64,000 nt of DNA, taken from assembly GCA_910584375.1 (NCBI GenBank), contig CAJUAH010000008.1:97708-161707 (forward strand). The letters run 5' to 3'. The position numbers and the translations under genes are program-made. Position 1 is the stretch's first letter, and every line of letters begins with the position of its first letter. The notes under the pieces were generated by a model that did not search any database, was not told the DNA's origin, and worked only from the letters and a program-made list of their open reading frames with translations. Positions 15,802 to 24,198 of the stretch are shown here, piece after piece. Origin of the DNA: an uncultured Acetatifactor sp. (GTDB lineage Bacteria; Bacillota; Clostridia; Lachnospirales; Lachnospiraceae).

Positions 15802-16995
15802 TCAGTCCTCCATCCGTTCCAGCGCTCCATAGGTGATATTGCGCAGCCTGCGCAATGCGGAGGTACTGCTGTATCCGCATCTCTGGATAAAGTACAGCAT
15901 GATCATATCATTCTCCGGATCGATAGTCATATAATTGCCAGTCCAGCCGTCCCAGCCGTATTCACCCAGGCTCCCAATCGTACCCGCGGCCCCCTGGTCC
16001 GTCAGCACCCGCATCAGGCAGCCATAGCCGCAGCCCAGATTGCTGTCCCACTGAAGGGCCGCTTTCTGCCCGGCGGAGAGCCTGTCCTGCCGCATAAATC
16101 TCACGGTCTTTTCACCCAGGAGCCTGACGCCGTCATAAACGCCGCCCTGTAACAGCATCCGCGCAAAATGGCTGTAGTCCTCCATCGTGGATACCAGGCC
16201 CGCGCCGCCGGACTCAAAGGATACATCCTCCCCATAGTACTCGCCCAGATTGCAGTCCGTGTATATCTCCAGCCCGATCTTTTCCCCGTTCCAGATATAA
16301 TTCTGGGCAAACCGCTCCCGCTTATCCCGCGGCACACAGAAACCTGTATCCGTCATACGCAGCGGCTCGAATATCTCTTCCCGCAGGAAATCCCCATATC
16401 GTTTTCCTGTCGCCACCTCGACCACCGCTCCCAGCACATCCGCAGACAGGCCGTACATCCAGCGCTCTCCCGGTTGAAATGCCAGCGGCACCGCCGCGAT
16501 ACGGTCGATCCACTCCCTGGTGGTCAGCCGCTGTCCCCCGGCCTGCGCCTGTTTCAGTTCACGGAACAGCTCGTCCATCAGTACACCGGAAGGACTGCAG
16601 CCCTCCCAGTTTTCCGGATAGGGAATGCCGGAAGTCATATTCAACAGATCATAGATCGTGGTCGCCCGCTCCACAGGCACAGGCTCCCCCTGGGGATTCC
16701 ATACGGTCTGTTCCCCAAAAGCCGGTAGATAGCTGCCCACGGTATCCCGCAGATCCAGTTCCCCCCGCTCCACCAGCAGCATAACGGCGGCGGCGGTGAT
16801 GGGCTTTGTCATGGAAAAAAGCCGAAAGATCGTATCCCGCTCTATGGGGGTCTTTTTCTCCCTGTCCCCGTAACCGCAGACGCTGAAATACCGCTCTTTC
16901 CCTCCCTGTATCAGCAGGTAGCCCGCGCCGGCGATCTGCCCGGCCTCCACCTCCTGCCGCATAATCCTGTCTATGGCCTGTCGATAATCGTACAT
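15802..16995 (-). CDS. serine hydrolase of the class C beta-lactamase/esterase family
   Basis: 397 residues. The nucleophile motif SxxK is S61-M-T-K64; the second motif is the Tyr in MYGLSADVLG, as in EstB-type esterases where YxN is replaced. No signal peptide or membrane segment is visible, so the enzyme is probably cytosolic and acts on small esters or peptides rather than conferring beta-lactam resistance. It follows the GGDEF gene by 12 bases and shares its transcript. Ribosome site AAGGAGAG. Confidence 0.9.
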   Translation of the reverse strand: MYDYRQAIDRIMRQEVEAGQIAGAGYLLIQGGKERYFSVCGYGDREKKTPIERDTIFRLFSMTKPITAAAVMLLVERGELDLRDTVGSYLPAFGEQTVWNPQGEPVPVERATTIYDLLNMTSGIPYPENWEGCSPSGVLMDELFRELKQAQAGGQRLTTREWIDRIAAVPLAFQPGERWMYGLSADVLGAVVEVATGKRYGDFLREEIFEPLRMTDTGFCVPRDKRERFAQNYIWNGEKIGLEIYTDCNLGEYYGEDVSFESGGAGLVSTMEDYSHFARMLLQGGVYDGVRLLGEKTVRFMRQDRLSAGQKAALQWDSNLGCGYGCLMRVLTDQGAAGTIGSLGEYGWDGWTGNYMTIDPENDMIMLYFIQRCGYSSTSALRRLRNITYGALERMED

Positions 16996-17007
16996 GTTCT
17001 CTCTCCT

Positions 17008-18498
17008 TTACAAAATATGATCTTTGCCCTGTTTTTTCTTCCGCTTGTCCGCGTACATCCTCTGGTCGGCCACGCCCATAAAGTCGCTGTCGCTGACTTC
17101 GCAGGCTCCGATGGCATAGCGGACGGGCACGCTGCTGGAGCGGTTATAGACCTGGCAGCACTCTTCCAGCCTGCGGACAAACTGTCCGGCGTCTCCCTCA
17201 TACAGAACCGCAAACTCGTCTCCCCCCTGACGGTATACTCTGCCCGCGCCGCCGGCAGTTTCCACCAGCAGGGCTGCAAAATTCTGCAGCAGCTCGTCTC
17301 CGGCGGAATGCCCGATGGTATCGTTCACGATCTTGAGATCGTTCAGATCGGCGATGAGATAGCAGCCGCCGCTGCCTGTGTCCAGAGCGGCGATATCCCT
17401 TTCAAAGGCATTGCGGTTGTATATATGCGTCAGGTAGTCGATATAGGCAAAACGGCTGCCAATCTCCGTGCAGAAAGCTATGATATTGCGCATACAGTCA
17501 TGCTTTGTGGCCGTTTCCTCCTCGGACAGAACCTTTGTCTCGATCGTGATATTGTCTGTTCCGTACTTTTCCTCCACAGCGCTTTTGGTCTCTTCCAGGA
17601 TCGCCCCGGTCTTGCCCTCCGAACCGGCGATAAACACCACACCGTTCTCGCAGATACGGTATCCCTGCTGCCGGTTTGATCTGAGTTTTCTGTGTATGTC
17701 CCGCAGGATCGACATGTCCTGTTTCCAGTCAAAATTGTTCTCCGTCTTGCCGAAACACAGCACCGCCATCTCCACTTTCTGCTCATTCAGGTATATTTCC
17801 TCCAGCACCGTCTCCAGAGAGTATTGGTTGAACAGGGAAGTCTTTTCGTCCATATATTTTTCCGTATTCTCATTGCTCAGAATCAGGCCCAGCATGATCA
17901 GCGTGGACGCCACAATCACGATCAGCGTCTCCGGCAGCAGCATCTGTACCACAGCCACCACCGCATAGATCGGAACCGCCAGAATAATAGCCGCCCTTTT
18001 GTCCCCGTCCAGACGCTCCCAATAGCGCAGGCAATAATAGAGGATCCACAGCAGATAGATCACCAGACTCGCGTACAGGGCGTAGGCCTTGGGCCCCAGC
18101 GAATAGTCCGTAGTCTCCCCATGGATATAGGTGATGGGCAGCGTCAGTATCCCTACGGTGGAAAAAATAAAGGGCAGCCTCTGGCACATCTTTACCCCTT
18201 TGGAGAATCTTCGGTCTGTCTCCAGATAACTTCGCAGGTATAAAAACAACAGGTAGACAAATCCCAGTATGGACAGCAGGTAAACGATATGCGCGGCCAG
18301 ATTCAGCGCCTCGGGAACCGTATCCCTGTGATTGACCGTATAGATCGTGATCAGATCAAACACCGTGTTGAGCAGCGCCACCAGCGTGAGCACCTGAAAT
18401 ATCCTGGTGGATCTGATGGGAATATGGGGTTTCCGGTAATAAAAGCCGATCATATACAGGATCATCAATACACATACCACGGATGTTTTTATCAGCAT
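17008..18498 (-). CDS. membrane-bound diguanylate cyclase
   Basis: 496 residues. The first 210 residues hold seven or so membrane segments; a linker with a degenerate sensory domain follows (about 230-340); the GGDEF domain ends the protein, with an intact RQGGDEFAVLYEG motif and the upstream DLNDLKIVNDTIGHSAGD. No RxxD inhibitory site is visible just before the motif, so product feedback may be weak. It makes c-di-GMP from GTP at the membrane. It lies upstream of the serine hydrolase gene with a 12-base gap. The opposing EAL enzyme is encoded about 1.6 kb downstream. Confidence 0.92.
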   Translation of the reverse strand: MLIKTSVVCVLMILYMIGFYYRKPHIPIRSTRIFQVLTLVALLNTVFDLITIYTVNHRDTVPEALNLAAHIVYLLSILGFVYLLFLYLRSYLETDRRFSKGVKMCQRLPFIFSTVGILTLPITYIHGETTDYSLGPKAYALYASLVIYLLWILYYCLRYWERLDGDKRAAIILAVPIYAVVAVVQMLLPETLIVIVASTLIMLGLILSNENTEKYMDEKTSLFNQYSLETVLEEIYLNEQKVEMAVLCFGKTENNFDWKQDMSILRDIHRKLRSNRQQGYRICENGVVFIAGSEGKTGAILEETKSAVEEKYGTDNITIETKVLSEEETATKHDCMRNIIAFCTEIGSRFAYIDYLTHIYNRNAFERDIAALDTGSGGCYLIADLNDLKIVNDTIGHSAGDELLQNFAALLVETAGGAGRVYRQGGDEFAVLYEGDAGQFVRRLEECCQVYNRSSSVPVRYAIGACEVSDSDFMGVADQRMYADKRKKKQGKDHIL

Positions 18499-18570
18499 GG
18501 GAGGACGTACCTTCCTTTCCTTTTTATGGGAGATTCGGCATATTACGGGCCTGGATCCGCGAGCCGCAAA

Positions 18571-19914
18571 CTATGTACCGCTCTTCATTGCGTAGAGTTT
18601 CTTTTTCACATGGAAGTAGGCAGGGATCAGGAAGGCGTCTGCCATGATCCAGGCGATGGGGCTGCCCAGGCAGGAGCCCAGGAATCCAAAGGCCGGCACC
18701 AGCACAAAACCGGCCAACGCTCTGGCCGCCATCTCAAATACCCCCGCCAGAATGGCAAAAAACGGGAATCCCACGCCCTGTATCATAAAACGTATGATAT
18801 TGACCAGCGCCAACGGGAAATAAAAGACCGTGGCCAGCGTCAAAAACAGTTTCACATTGTCTATGATCGCCGTCTCGGAGGCATCCAGAAACAGTCTCGC
18901 CAGCGGTCTTCCGAACAGGAGACTGACGCCCAGAGCGATCACGGAATAACCGGCTCCCAGTAAAATACAGGACCGCAGGCCCTGCCCGATACGATCCAGC
19001 TTGCCTGCTCCCACGTTTTGCCCGCCATAGGTGGCCATGGTGGAACCCATGGCGTCAAAGGGGCAGGCCAGAAAACCGCTGATCTTACCGGCCGCTGTCA
19101 CCGCGGCCACCGCGTCGGAGCCCAGCGTGTTGGTGGCGCTCTGCAGGATCACGCTGCCGATGGCGGTGATGGAATATTGCAGGCCCATGGGCACTCCCAT
19201 GCCGCAGAGCGTACCGATCAAATGTCTGTCCGGTTTCCATTCCTCCCCGCGAATCCGCAGCATCTCAAATTTTTTAATAATAAATATGAGGCAGCATACG
19301 CCCGATATCCCCTGGGAGATCACGGTGGCCCAGGCGGCGCCCTGCACGCCCCAGCGCAGATTGACGATAAAAAACAGATCCAGCCCTATATTGATAAAGG
19401 AGGACATGACCAGAAAGATCACCGGCGTTTTGCTGTCTCCCAGGGCACGGATCACTCCGGCGGTCATATTGTATAAAAAAGTCACGGGGATTCCCAGAAA
19501 GATCACCCATATGTAGGAATATGCCGCGTCCAGAATATCGTTCGGCGTTTTCATGGCAACCAGAATGGGGCGGCACAGCAGCGTGGTCAGTACAGTCATA
19601 ACTGCAGCAAACGCCACGGACAGCCAGATGCAGTTGGCCGCCACCCGGCGCACACCCGCCGGGTCTCCCGCTCCAAACTTATGGGAGACCGGGATGGAAA
19701 AGCCGCTGCATATTCCCATACAGAAACCGATGATCAGAAAGTTGACGGAACCGGTGGCTCCCACTGCCGCCAGATTGTCCGTTCCCAAAAAGCGTCCCAC
19801 GATCACCGTGTCCACCAGATTATAGAACTGCTGAAACAAAAAACCGAGCAGGAGCGGGATAGAAAATCCCAGTATCAATTTCATGGGCGAACCCTTGGTC
19901 ATATCCTTAACCAT
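18571..19914 (-). CDS. MATE family efflux transporter
   Basis: 447 residues from ATG 19914, which has GGAGGTGG just upstream; in-frame ATGs at 19932 and 19983 lack this. Twelve hydrophobic segments; family marks include LGFLFQQFYNLVDTVIVGRF near the start and the second-half opening VPMGLQYSITAIG. It is co-directional with and 29 bases downstream of the AAA/nuclease gene, and 72 bases upstream of the cyclase gene, with no terminator visible between them. Substrate unknown. Confidence 0.93.
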   Translation of the reverse strand: MVKDMTKGSPMKLILGFSIPLLLGFLFQQFYNLVDTVIVGRFLGTDNLAAVGATGSVNFLIIGFCMGICSGFSIPVSHKFGAGDPAGVRRVAANCIWLSVAFAAVMTVLTTLLCRPILVAMKTPNDILDAAYSYIWVIFLGIPVTFLYNMTAGVIRALGDSKTPVIFLVMSSFINIGLDLFFIVNLRWGVQGAAWATVISQGISGVCCLIFIIKKFEMLRIRGEEWKPDRHLIGTLCGMGVPMGLQYSITAIGSVILQSATNTLGSDAVAAVTAAGKISGFLACPFDAMGSTMATYGGQNVGAGKLDRIGQGLRSCILLGAGYSVIALGVSLLFGRPLARLFLDASETAIIDNVKLFLTLATVFYFPLALVNIIRFMIQGVGFPFFAILAGVFEMAARALAGFVLVPAFGFLGSCLGSPIAWIMADAFLIPAYFHVKKKLYAMKSGT

Positions 19915-19943
19915 GACCTGCCACCTCCGCATACCATTGCTTT

Positions 19944-21632
19944 TTATACTCCGACAGTGCCGATCAGCACTTCTTTCCCGCAAAAGGCAAACCCGTACTT
20001 CCGTATGCGGTCTTCCGGCACCCCCCGGGATACCAGCGCCGCCTGATAGTCCTTGTCCTCTATCTGCCGCAGCGCCTCGGATACCGTGTCGGACAACTCT
20101 TTTTCCCCTTCGCTCCGCACCTTGAATTCCAGGATCACCGCATCGTCCTGCGCCGTATTCCTGGGCTCCAGCATTACGTCGTACCTGCCGAAACCGCTCT
20201 CGCGGTTGGACGTAACTATATATCGGTCAGAAAGCTCCGTCATCAGTCCAAGCACAAACCCGTGGTAAAATCGCTCCGGCTCACTGTACGGATTCCTGCC
20301 CGTGTCAAAATAGCTGAACATTTCCCTCGTCACCCGGTTCATATAGGTGTTCATCGCCGCCACGTCTCCCAGCAGCAGGGCTTTGATAAAATCATTGTAA
20401 TAGTCATTCTGGGCAAACCAGTCCCGCACCATGTTTTCAAACATGATGAGAACCTCTTTGTTGGTCAGTACCAGCCTGTAATAGGTACGCCCTGTCCTCT
20501 CCACAAAAGTGGTATCCAGCACCCGCAGATAGCCGCTGGCCAGCAGCAGACTCCATATGGCGTTCTTTTTAGTGGATAGCTGGTTATAGACAATCTGCTC
20601 GTCTATCTCCATCTCCAGTTCCCCTCCGGCCAGCAGTTCCTCAAAGGTCACCTTCAGATCAGCGCTTCCTTCCCGCAGCAGCTTGCTGACCAGCCTGTTA
20701 GAACTGGTATTGGCCCAGTAAGCTCCCACTCTCTTCTCATCCAAAAAGCAAAGAATAGACCAGGGATTATATATGTCCTTTTTACTGCCAAAGGTAAAAC
20801 CATCATACCAATCCTTGACTTGCGCTTTCTGATCCGACAAACCATACTCCTCCAGCGCTGCAAATACTTCTCTTTCCGTAAAGCCAAAACAGTCCGAATA
20901 ACTTTCCGAAGTTGTCGTCACTACTTTTAGATTGTTCAGATCAGAGAACATGGACTCTCTGCTCACCCGGGTGATGCCTGTCATGAGCGCGCGCTCCATA
21001 TAAGGATTGGTCTTGAACGTGGCGTTGAACAATCCCCTGGTAAATGTGACCAGTTCTTCCCAATATCCGCTCACATAGGCCTCCTGCATGGGCGTGTCAT
21101 ATTCGTCCAGCAGGATGATCGCCCTTTTTCCGTAATGCCGCGTCAAAAGACAGGACAAGGCATTCAGGGACTCCTCCGCCACATGATCCTCCATATCGGC
21201 GGAGACCGCCCGATACAGCTCTTTCTCCTTGGGCGTCAGCTTTTCACTGTCTTCCAGATACTCAAACTGCCTGTACAGATCGGCGATGATCCGACAGATT
21301 TTTTTGCGGGCCGCCAGATAGGAAACCTCCTTTACCTTGGCGAAACTGAGCGCGATCACCGGGTACGTCCCCTGCAACCGACGGTATTTCTCCTCCTGCC
21401 AGACGCGCAGACCCTCGAACAGATCGCCCCGCCCGGCGTACTCTATCGAGAAAAACTGCTCCAGCATGCTCATATTCAGCGTCTTGCCAAAACGCCTGGG
21501 GCGGGTGATCAGCGTCACATCATCTTCCGCCTCCCACCACTGCCGTATCAGATCTGTCTTGTCGATATAAAAATTATTATTTATCCTGATCTTTTCAAAA
21601 TCCTGTCGCCCTATGCTTATGGTTCTGGCCAT
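19944..21632 (-). CDS. AAA-ATPase/PD-(D/E)XK nuclease-fold protein, copy A
   Basis: 562 residues from ATG 21632 (ribosome site GGGAGGCGG). The N-terminal part is an AAA-ATPase-like domain (PF09820 type) with P-loop RPRRFGKT at 44-51 and Walker B ILLDEYDTP near 180. The C-terminal part carries the PD-(D/E)XK fold of the former DUF1703: RYDVML supplies the Asp and LEFKV the ExK. Such proteins occur in many copies in Lachnospiraceae and Bacteroidetes; roles in mobile-element or defence biology are suspected, not proven. Two paralogues lie at 27102-28802 and 59924-61633; copy A is the most divergent, mainly between residues 330 and 400. Confidence 0.9.
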   Translation of the reverse strand: MARTISIGRQDFEKIRINNNFYIDKTDLIRQWWEAEDDVTLITRPRRFGKTLNMSMLEQFFSIEYAGRGDLFEGLRVWQEEKYRRLQGTYPVIALSFAKVKEVSYLAARKKICRIIADLYRQFEYLEDSEKLTPKEKELYRAVSADMEDHVAEESLNALSCLLTRHYGKRAIILLDEYDTPMQEAYVSGYWEELVTFTRGLFNATFKTNPYMERALMTGITRVSRESMFSDLNNLKVVTTTSESYSDCFGFTEREVFAALEEYGLSDQKAQVKDWYDGFTFGSKKDIYNPWSILCFLDEKRVGAYWANTSSNRLVSKLLREGSADLKVTFEELLAGGELEMEIDEQIVYNQLSTKKNAIWSLLLASGYLRVLDTTFVERTGRTYYRLVLTNKEVLIMFENMVRDWFAQNDYYNDFIKALLLGDVAAMNTYMNRVTREMFSYFDTGRNPYSEPERFYHGFVLGLMTELSDRYIVTSNRESGFGRYDVMLEPRNTAQDDAVILEFKVRSEGEKELSDTVSEALRQIEDKDYQAALVSRGVPEDRIRKYGFAFCGKEVLIGTVGV

Positions 21633-21683
21633 GATCCGCCTCCCGTTCTGCCCCTGCCCCAATATGACTTTCCCTATGGCTAT

Positions 21684-21712
21684 ACTATATCTTTTTTCTT
21701 TTCTTTTATCAA
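21684..21712 (-). promoter_or_regulatory. promoter of AAA/nuclease copy A
   Basis: TTGATA (21712-21707), 17-base A-rich spacer, TATAGT (21689-21684). The same TTGAT(A/T)-17-TAT layout stands before copies B and C. Confidence 0.5.
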
Positions 21713-21811
21713 TATATTTTTTCGGATAAAAAGAACGCCGACAAAAAGGGCGGAAACTTTCGTCCCCACCCTTCATTGTGTCATTATAAAGTTTCGCTCT
21801 TTAACCGCTCC

Positions 21812-23296
21812 TTAACAGAAAGGATTCTCCGTAGGATAAGGCAGGCTCTTGGGCTGGTTGTAGTTCAAGTCCTCCACAGGTACGCCGATGAACTTGAATA
21901 CCTCGTACAGCGCCTTGCCAAAGTGGCCGAAAGCCACCGCGCCGTGATGAGGATAGTTCTTCTCGATCAGCACGTGACGGTAGAAACGTCCCATCTCCGG
22001 GATCGCGAACACGCCGATGGAGCCGAAGGACTTGGAAGGCACATTCAGCACTTCGCCCTGGGCGATGTAAGCGCGCAGCTTGCAGTCAGCGGTGGACTGT
22101 AAACGGTAGAAGGTGATCTCGCCGGGAGCGATATCGCCCTCCAGAGTGCCGTTGGTCACCTCGATGGGCAGGTTCCTGGCCATGATCTTTTGGTACTTCA
22201 TCTCGCAGAACGCCAGTTTCTTGGAACAGGTATTGCCGCAGTGGAATCCCATAAAGGTATCCTTGTGGGTGTAAGGGAACTTGCCCTCGATGGACTCCTT
22301 GAACATATCCGCGGGTACGGAGTTGTTGATATCCAGCAGCGTCACGGCGTCCTGGCTCACGCAGGTACCGATGAACTCGGACAGGCAGCCGTAGATATCC
22401 ACTTCACAGGATACAGGGATGCCCATGCCGGTGAGACGGCTGTTCACATAGCAGGGAACGAAACCAAACTGGGTCTGGAAAGCGGGCCAGCACTTGCCGG
22501 CGATAGCCACATACTTGCGGTAGCCTCTGTGCGCCTCCACCCAATCCAGCAGGGTCAGCTCGTACTGAGCCAGTTTCTCCAGCACTTCGGGTTTCTTGTT
22601 GCCAGCGCCCAGCTCCTCGGCCATCTCCGCCACCTTGGCAGGGATCCTCTCGTCCCCGGCATGCTTGTTGAACGCCTCGAACAGATCCAGCTCGGAGTTC
22701 TCCTCGATCTCCACGCCCAGGTTGTACAGCTGCTTGATGGGGGCGTTGCAGGCCAGGAAGTTCAGCGGTCTGGGGCCGAAGGAAATGATCTTTAAGTCGG
22801 ACAGACCCACGATCGCTCTGGCGATGGGCACAAACTCGTTGATCATATCGGCGCATTCCTCGGCGGTACCCACGGGATACTCGGGGATATAAGCTTTGAT
22901 ATTGCGCAGTTTCAAGTTGTAGCTGGCGTTCAGCATACCGCAGTACGCGTCGCCTCTGCCGTCCAGCAGGTCCGCCTGGCTCTCCTCGGCGGCCGCCACG
23001 AACATGGAAGGGCCGTCAAAGTGCCTGGCCAGCAGGGTCTCGGAGATCTCGGGGCCGAAGTTGCCCAGATATACGCACAGGGCGTTACATCCGTTCTTCT
23101 TCACATCCTCCAGAGCCTGTACCATATGTATCTCGCTCTCCACGATACAGATGGGGCACTCATAGATATCGGTCTCGTCGTATTTTGCCTTGTAGGCTGC
23201 CACCAGAGCTTTTCTCCTGTTCACGGACAGGCTCTCGGGGAAACAGTCGCGGCTCACCGCTACGATACCGATCTTTACTTTGGGTAAATTGTTCAT
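21812..23296 (-). CDS. L-fucose/L-arabinose isomerase family protein
   Basis: 494 residues with the FucI/AraA fold. Metal-ligand candidates equivalent to those of FucI are E in SCEVDIYG, D in LLDINNSV and H in YPHHGAVAFGHFG. The enzyme would interconvert an aldose and a ketose in the cytosol with Mn2+. It is the third gene of a catabolic set (xylulokinase, DUF4867, isomerase), and also has its own promoter within the end of the DUF4867 gene. Substrate is uncertain: it is shorter than E. coli FucI (591 residues) and a pentose is plausible because the kinase is XylB-like. Confidence 0.88.
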   Translation of the reverse strand: MNNLPKVKIGIVAVSRDCFPESLSVNRRKALVAAYKAKYDETDIYECPICIVESEIHMVQALEDVKKNGCNALCVYLGNFGPEISETLLARHFDGPSMFVAAAEESQADLLDGRGDAYCGMLNASYNLKLRNIKAYIPEYPVGTAEECADMINEFVPIARAIVGLSDLKIISFGPRPLNFLACNAPIKQLYNLGVEIEENSELDLFEAFNKHAGDERIPAKVAEMAEELGAGNKKPEVLEKLAQYELTLLDWVEAHRGYRKYVAIAGKCWPAFQTQFGFVPCYVNSRLTGMGIPVSCEVDIYGCLSEFIGTCVSQDAVTLLDINNSVPADMFKESIEGKFPYTHKDTFMGFHCGNTCSKKLAFCEMKYQKIMARNLPIEVTNGTLEGDIAPGEITFYRLQSTADCKLRAYIAQGEVLNVPSKSFGSIGVFAIPEMGRFYRHVLIEKNYPHHGAVAFGHFGKALYEVFKFIGVPVEDLNYNQPKSLPYPTENPFC

Positions 23297-23442
23297 TGTA
23301 CTCTCCTCCTATTTTTATTCCGCATATTCTCTCCCGACGCCTTGCCCTCCAGAACGATTTCCGGTCGCCTGAACGTCCACAGATCCTCTGGGCATTGCGT
23401 GGGCTGATGCTGTTTTTAGTTCCGATGTTCCCGGATGGTTTC

Positions 23443-23471
23443 ATTATACCGCATCACTCGTTCACATTCAA
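23443..23471 (-). promoter_or_regulatory. internal promoter for the isomerase gene
   Basis: TTGAAT (23471-23466), 17 bases, TATAAT (23448-23443). The -35 lies inside the last codons of the DUF4867 gene. It leaves a 140-base leader before the isomerase start. Confidence 0.5.
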
Positions 23472-24092
23472 GTTCTTTCCCTTTAATCCGATATAGCTGC
23501 CTGCGTCCAGGCCGCCCTCCGCATGGCCGATGAGCCATTTGTTCCTGGCCGTCAGCAGCGCGTCCTCGTTGGAGGTGGCGACGGACAGATCCGCATGGGT
23601 CTTCTCCAGCGGATAGTTGGTTCCCTTGGGCAGCACCACAGCCACCTGGAATCCTGCGCCATTCACACCGCAGGGGGCATAGTGCAGCGTGGTGGCATAG
23701 ATCTCCACGCCCGTGCCCGCAGGCACCAGAAACGCCTCCATCTTGGCGGTGTCATAGGTGAAATCCTCCTCGATATCCTGCTGCATGCCCAGGATCAGGA
23801 TGGCGTCCGTAGCGGCGATGTTCAGCTCGCTGTTTCTGTGGTATTCCACCGCGTTCAGCAGTTCGTTGTGACCGTTGCAGTAGCCGATCTGGATGGGCAG
23901 CTCGCCGAAGGCCGCCGTGGTCAGCGCCGCCATGGCAGGCGTAGCCTCCAGGGCTTCCACGCTGGGCTCGTACACCACGCCCTCGGGCACGGGCTGTTTG
24001 CTGAGGACTTCCACCAGCTCCGTCAGATCCACATTGGTGATCTGCCGTCCGTATTTGCGGAAAGCAGGGTCTGTGATAGGTAATACTTTCAT
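23454..24092 (-). CDS. DUF4867 family protein
   Basis: 212 residues from ATG 24092 (GAGGG five bases ahead); the frame stays open upstream into the xylulokinase end but without coding character. The sequence, from MKVLPITDPAFRKYGR through the beta-rich centre (FLVPAGTGVEIYATTLHYAPC) to GLKGKNLNVNE, fits DUF4867, a cupin-like family found beside sugar isomerases and kinases in Clostridia. A role as an epimerase or mutarotase on the sugar substrate is plausible but unproven. It sits between the kinase and the isomerase genes. Confidence 0.85.
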   Translation of the reverse strand: MKVLPITDPAFRKYGRQITNVDLTELVEVLSKQPVPEGVVYEPSVEALEATPAMAALTTAAFGELPIQIGYCNGHNELLNAVEYHRNSELNIAATDAILILGMQQDIEEDFTYDTAKMEAFLVPAGTGVEIYATTLHYAPCGVNGAGFQVAVVLPKGTNYPLEKTHADLSVATSNEDALLTARNKWLIGHAEGGLDAGSYIGLKGKNLNVNE

Positions 24093-24107
24093 GGTTCCCT
24101 CTTTTCT

Positions 24108-24137
24108 GCGGTTCTCCGGGCCGACCCGGGATACCGC
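24108..24137 (-). other. intergenic hairpin between xylulokinase and DUF4867 genes
   Basis: GCGGT-TCT-CCGGG, loop CCGA, CCCGG-GAT-ACCGC. No T run follows, so it is unlikely to end transcription. It may stabilise or process the polycistronic message. Confidence 0.45.
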
Positions 24138-24198
24138 GCTAATATGTTGCCGGAAACTTTCGTTTCCCAACCGCCTTGCTGCTATGTCCCGCGCCGCC

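Noticed and set aside
15802..16995. A drug-resistance beta-lactamase
   Set aside because: SxxK is present but there is no signal peptide and the YxN and KTG contexts are of the esterase type.
21633..21776. N-terminal extension of AAA/nuclease copy A to ATG 21776
   Set aside because: The extension contains the proposed promoter, and copies B and C start at the equivalent of ATG 21632.
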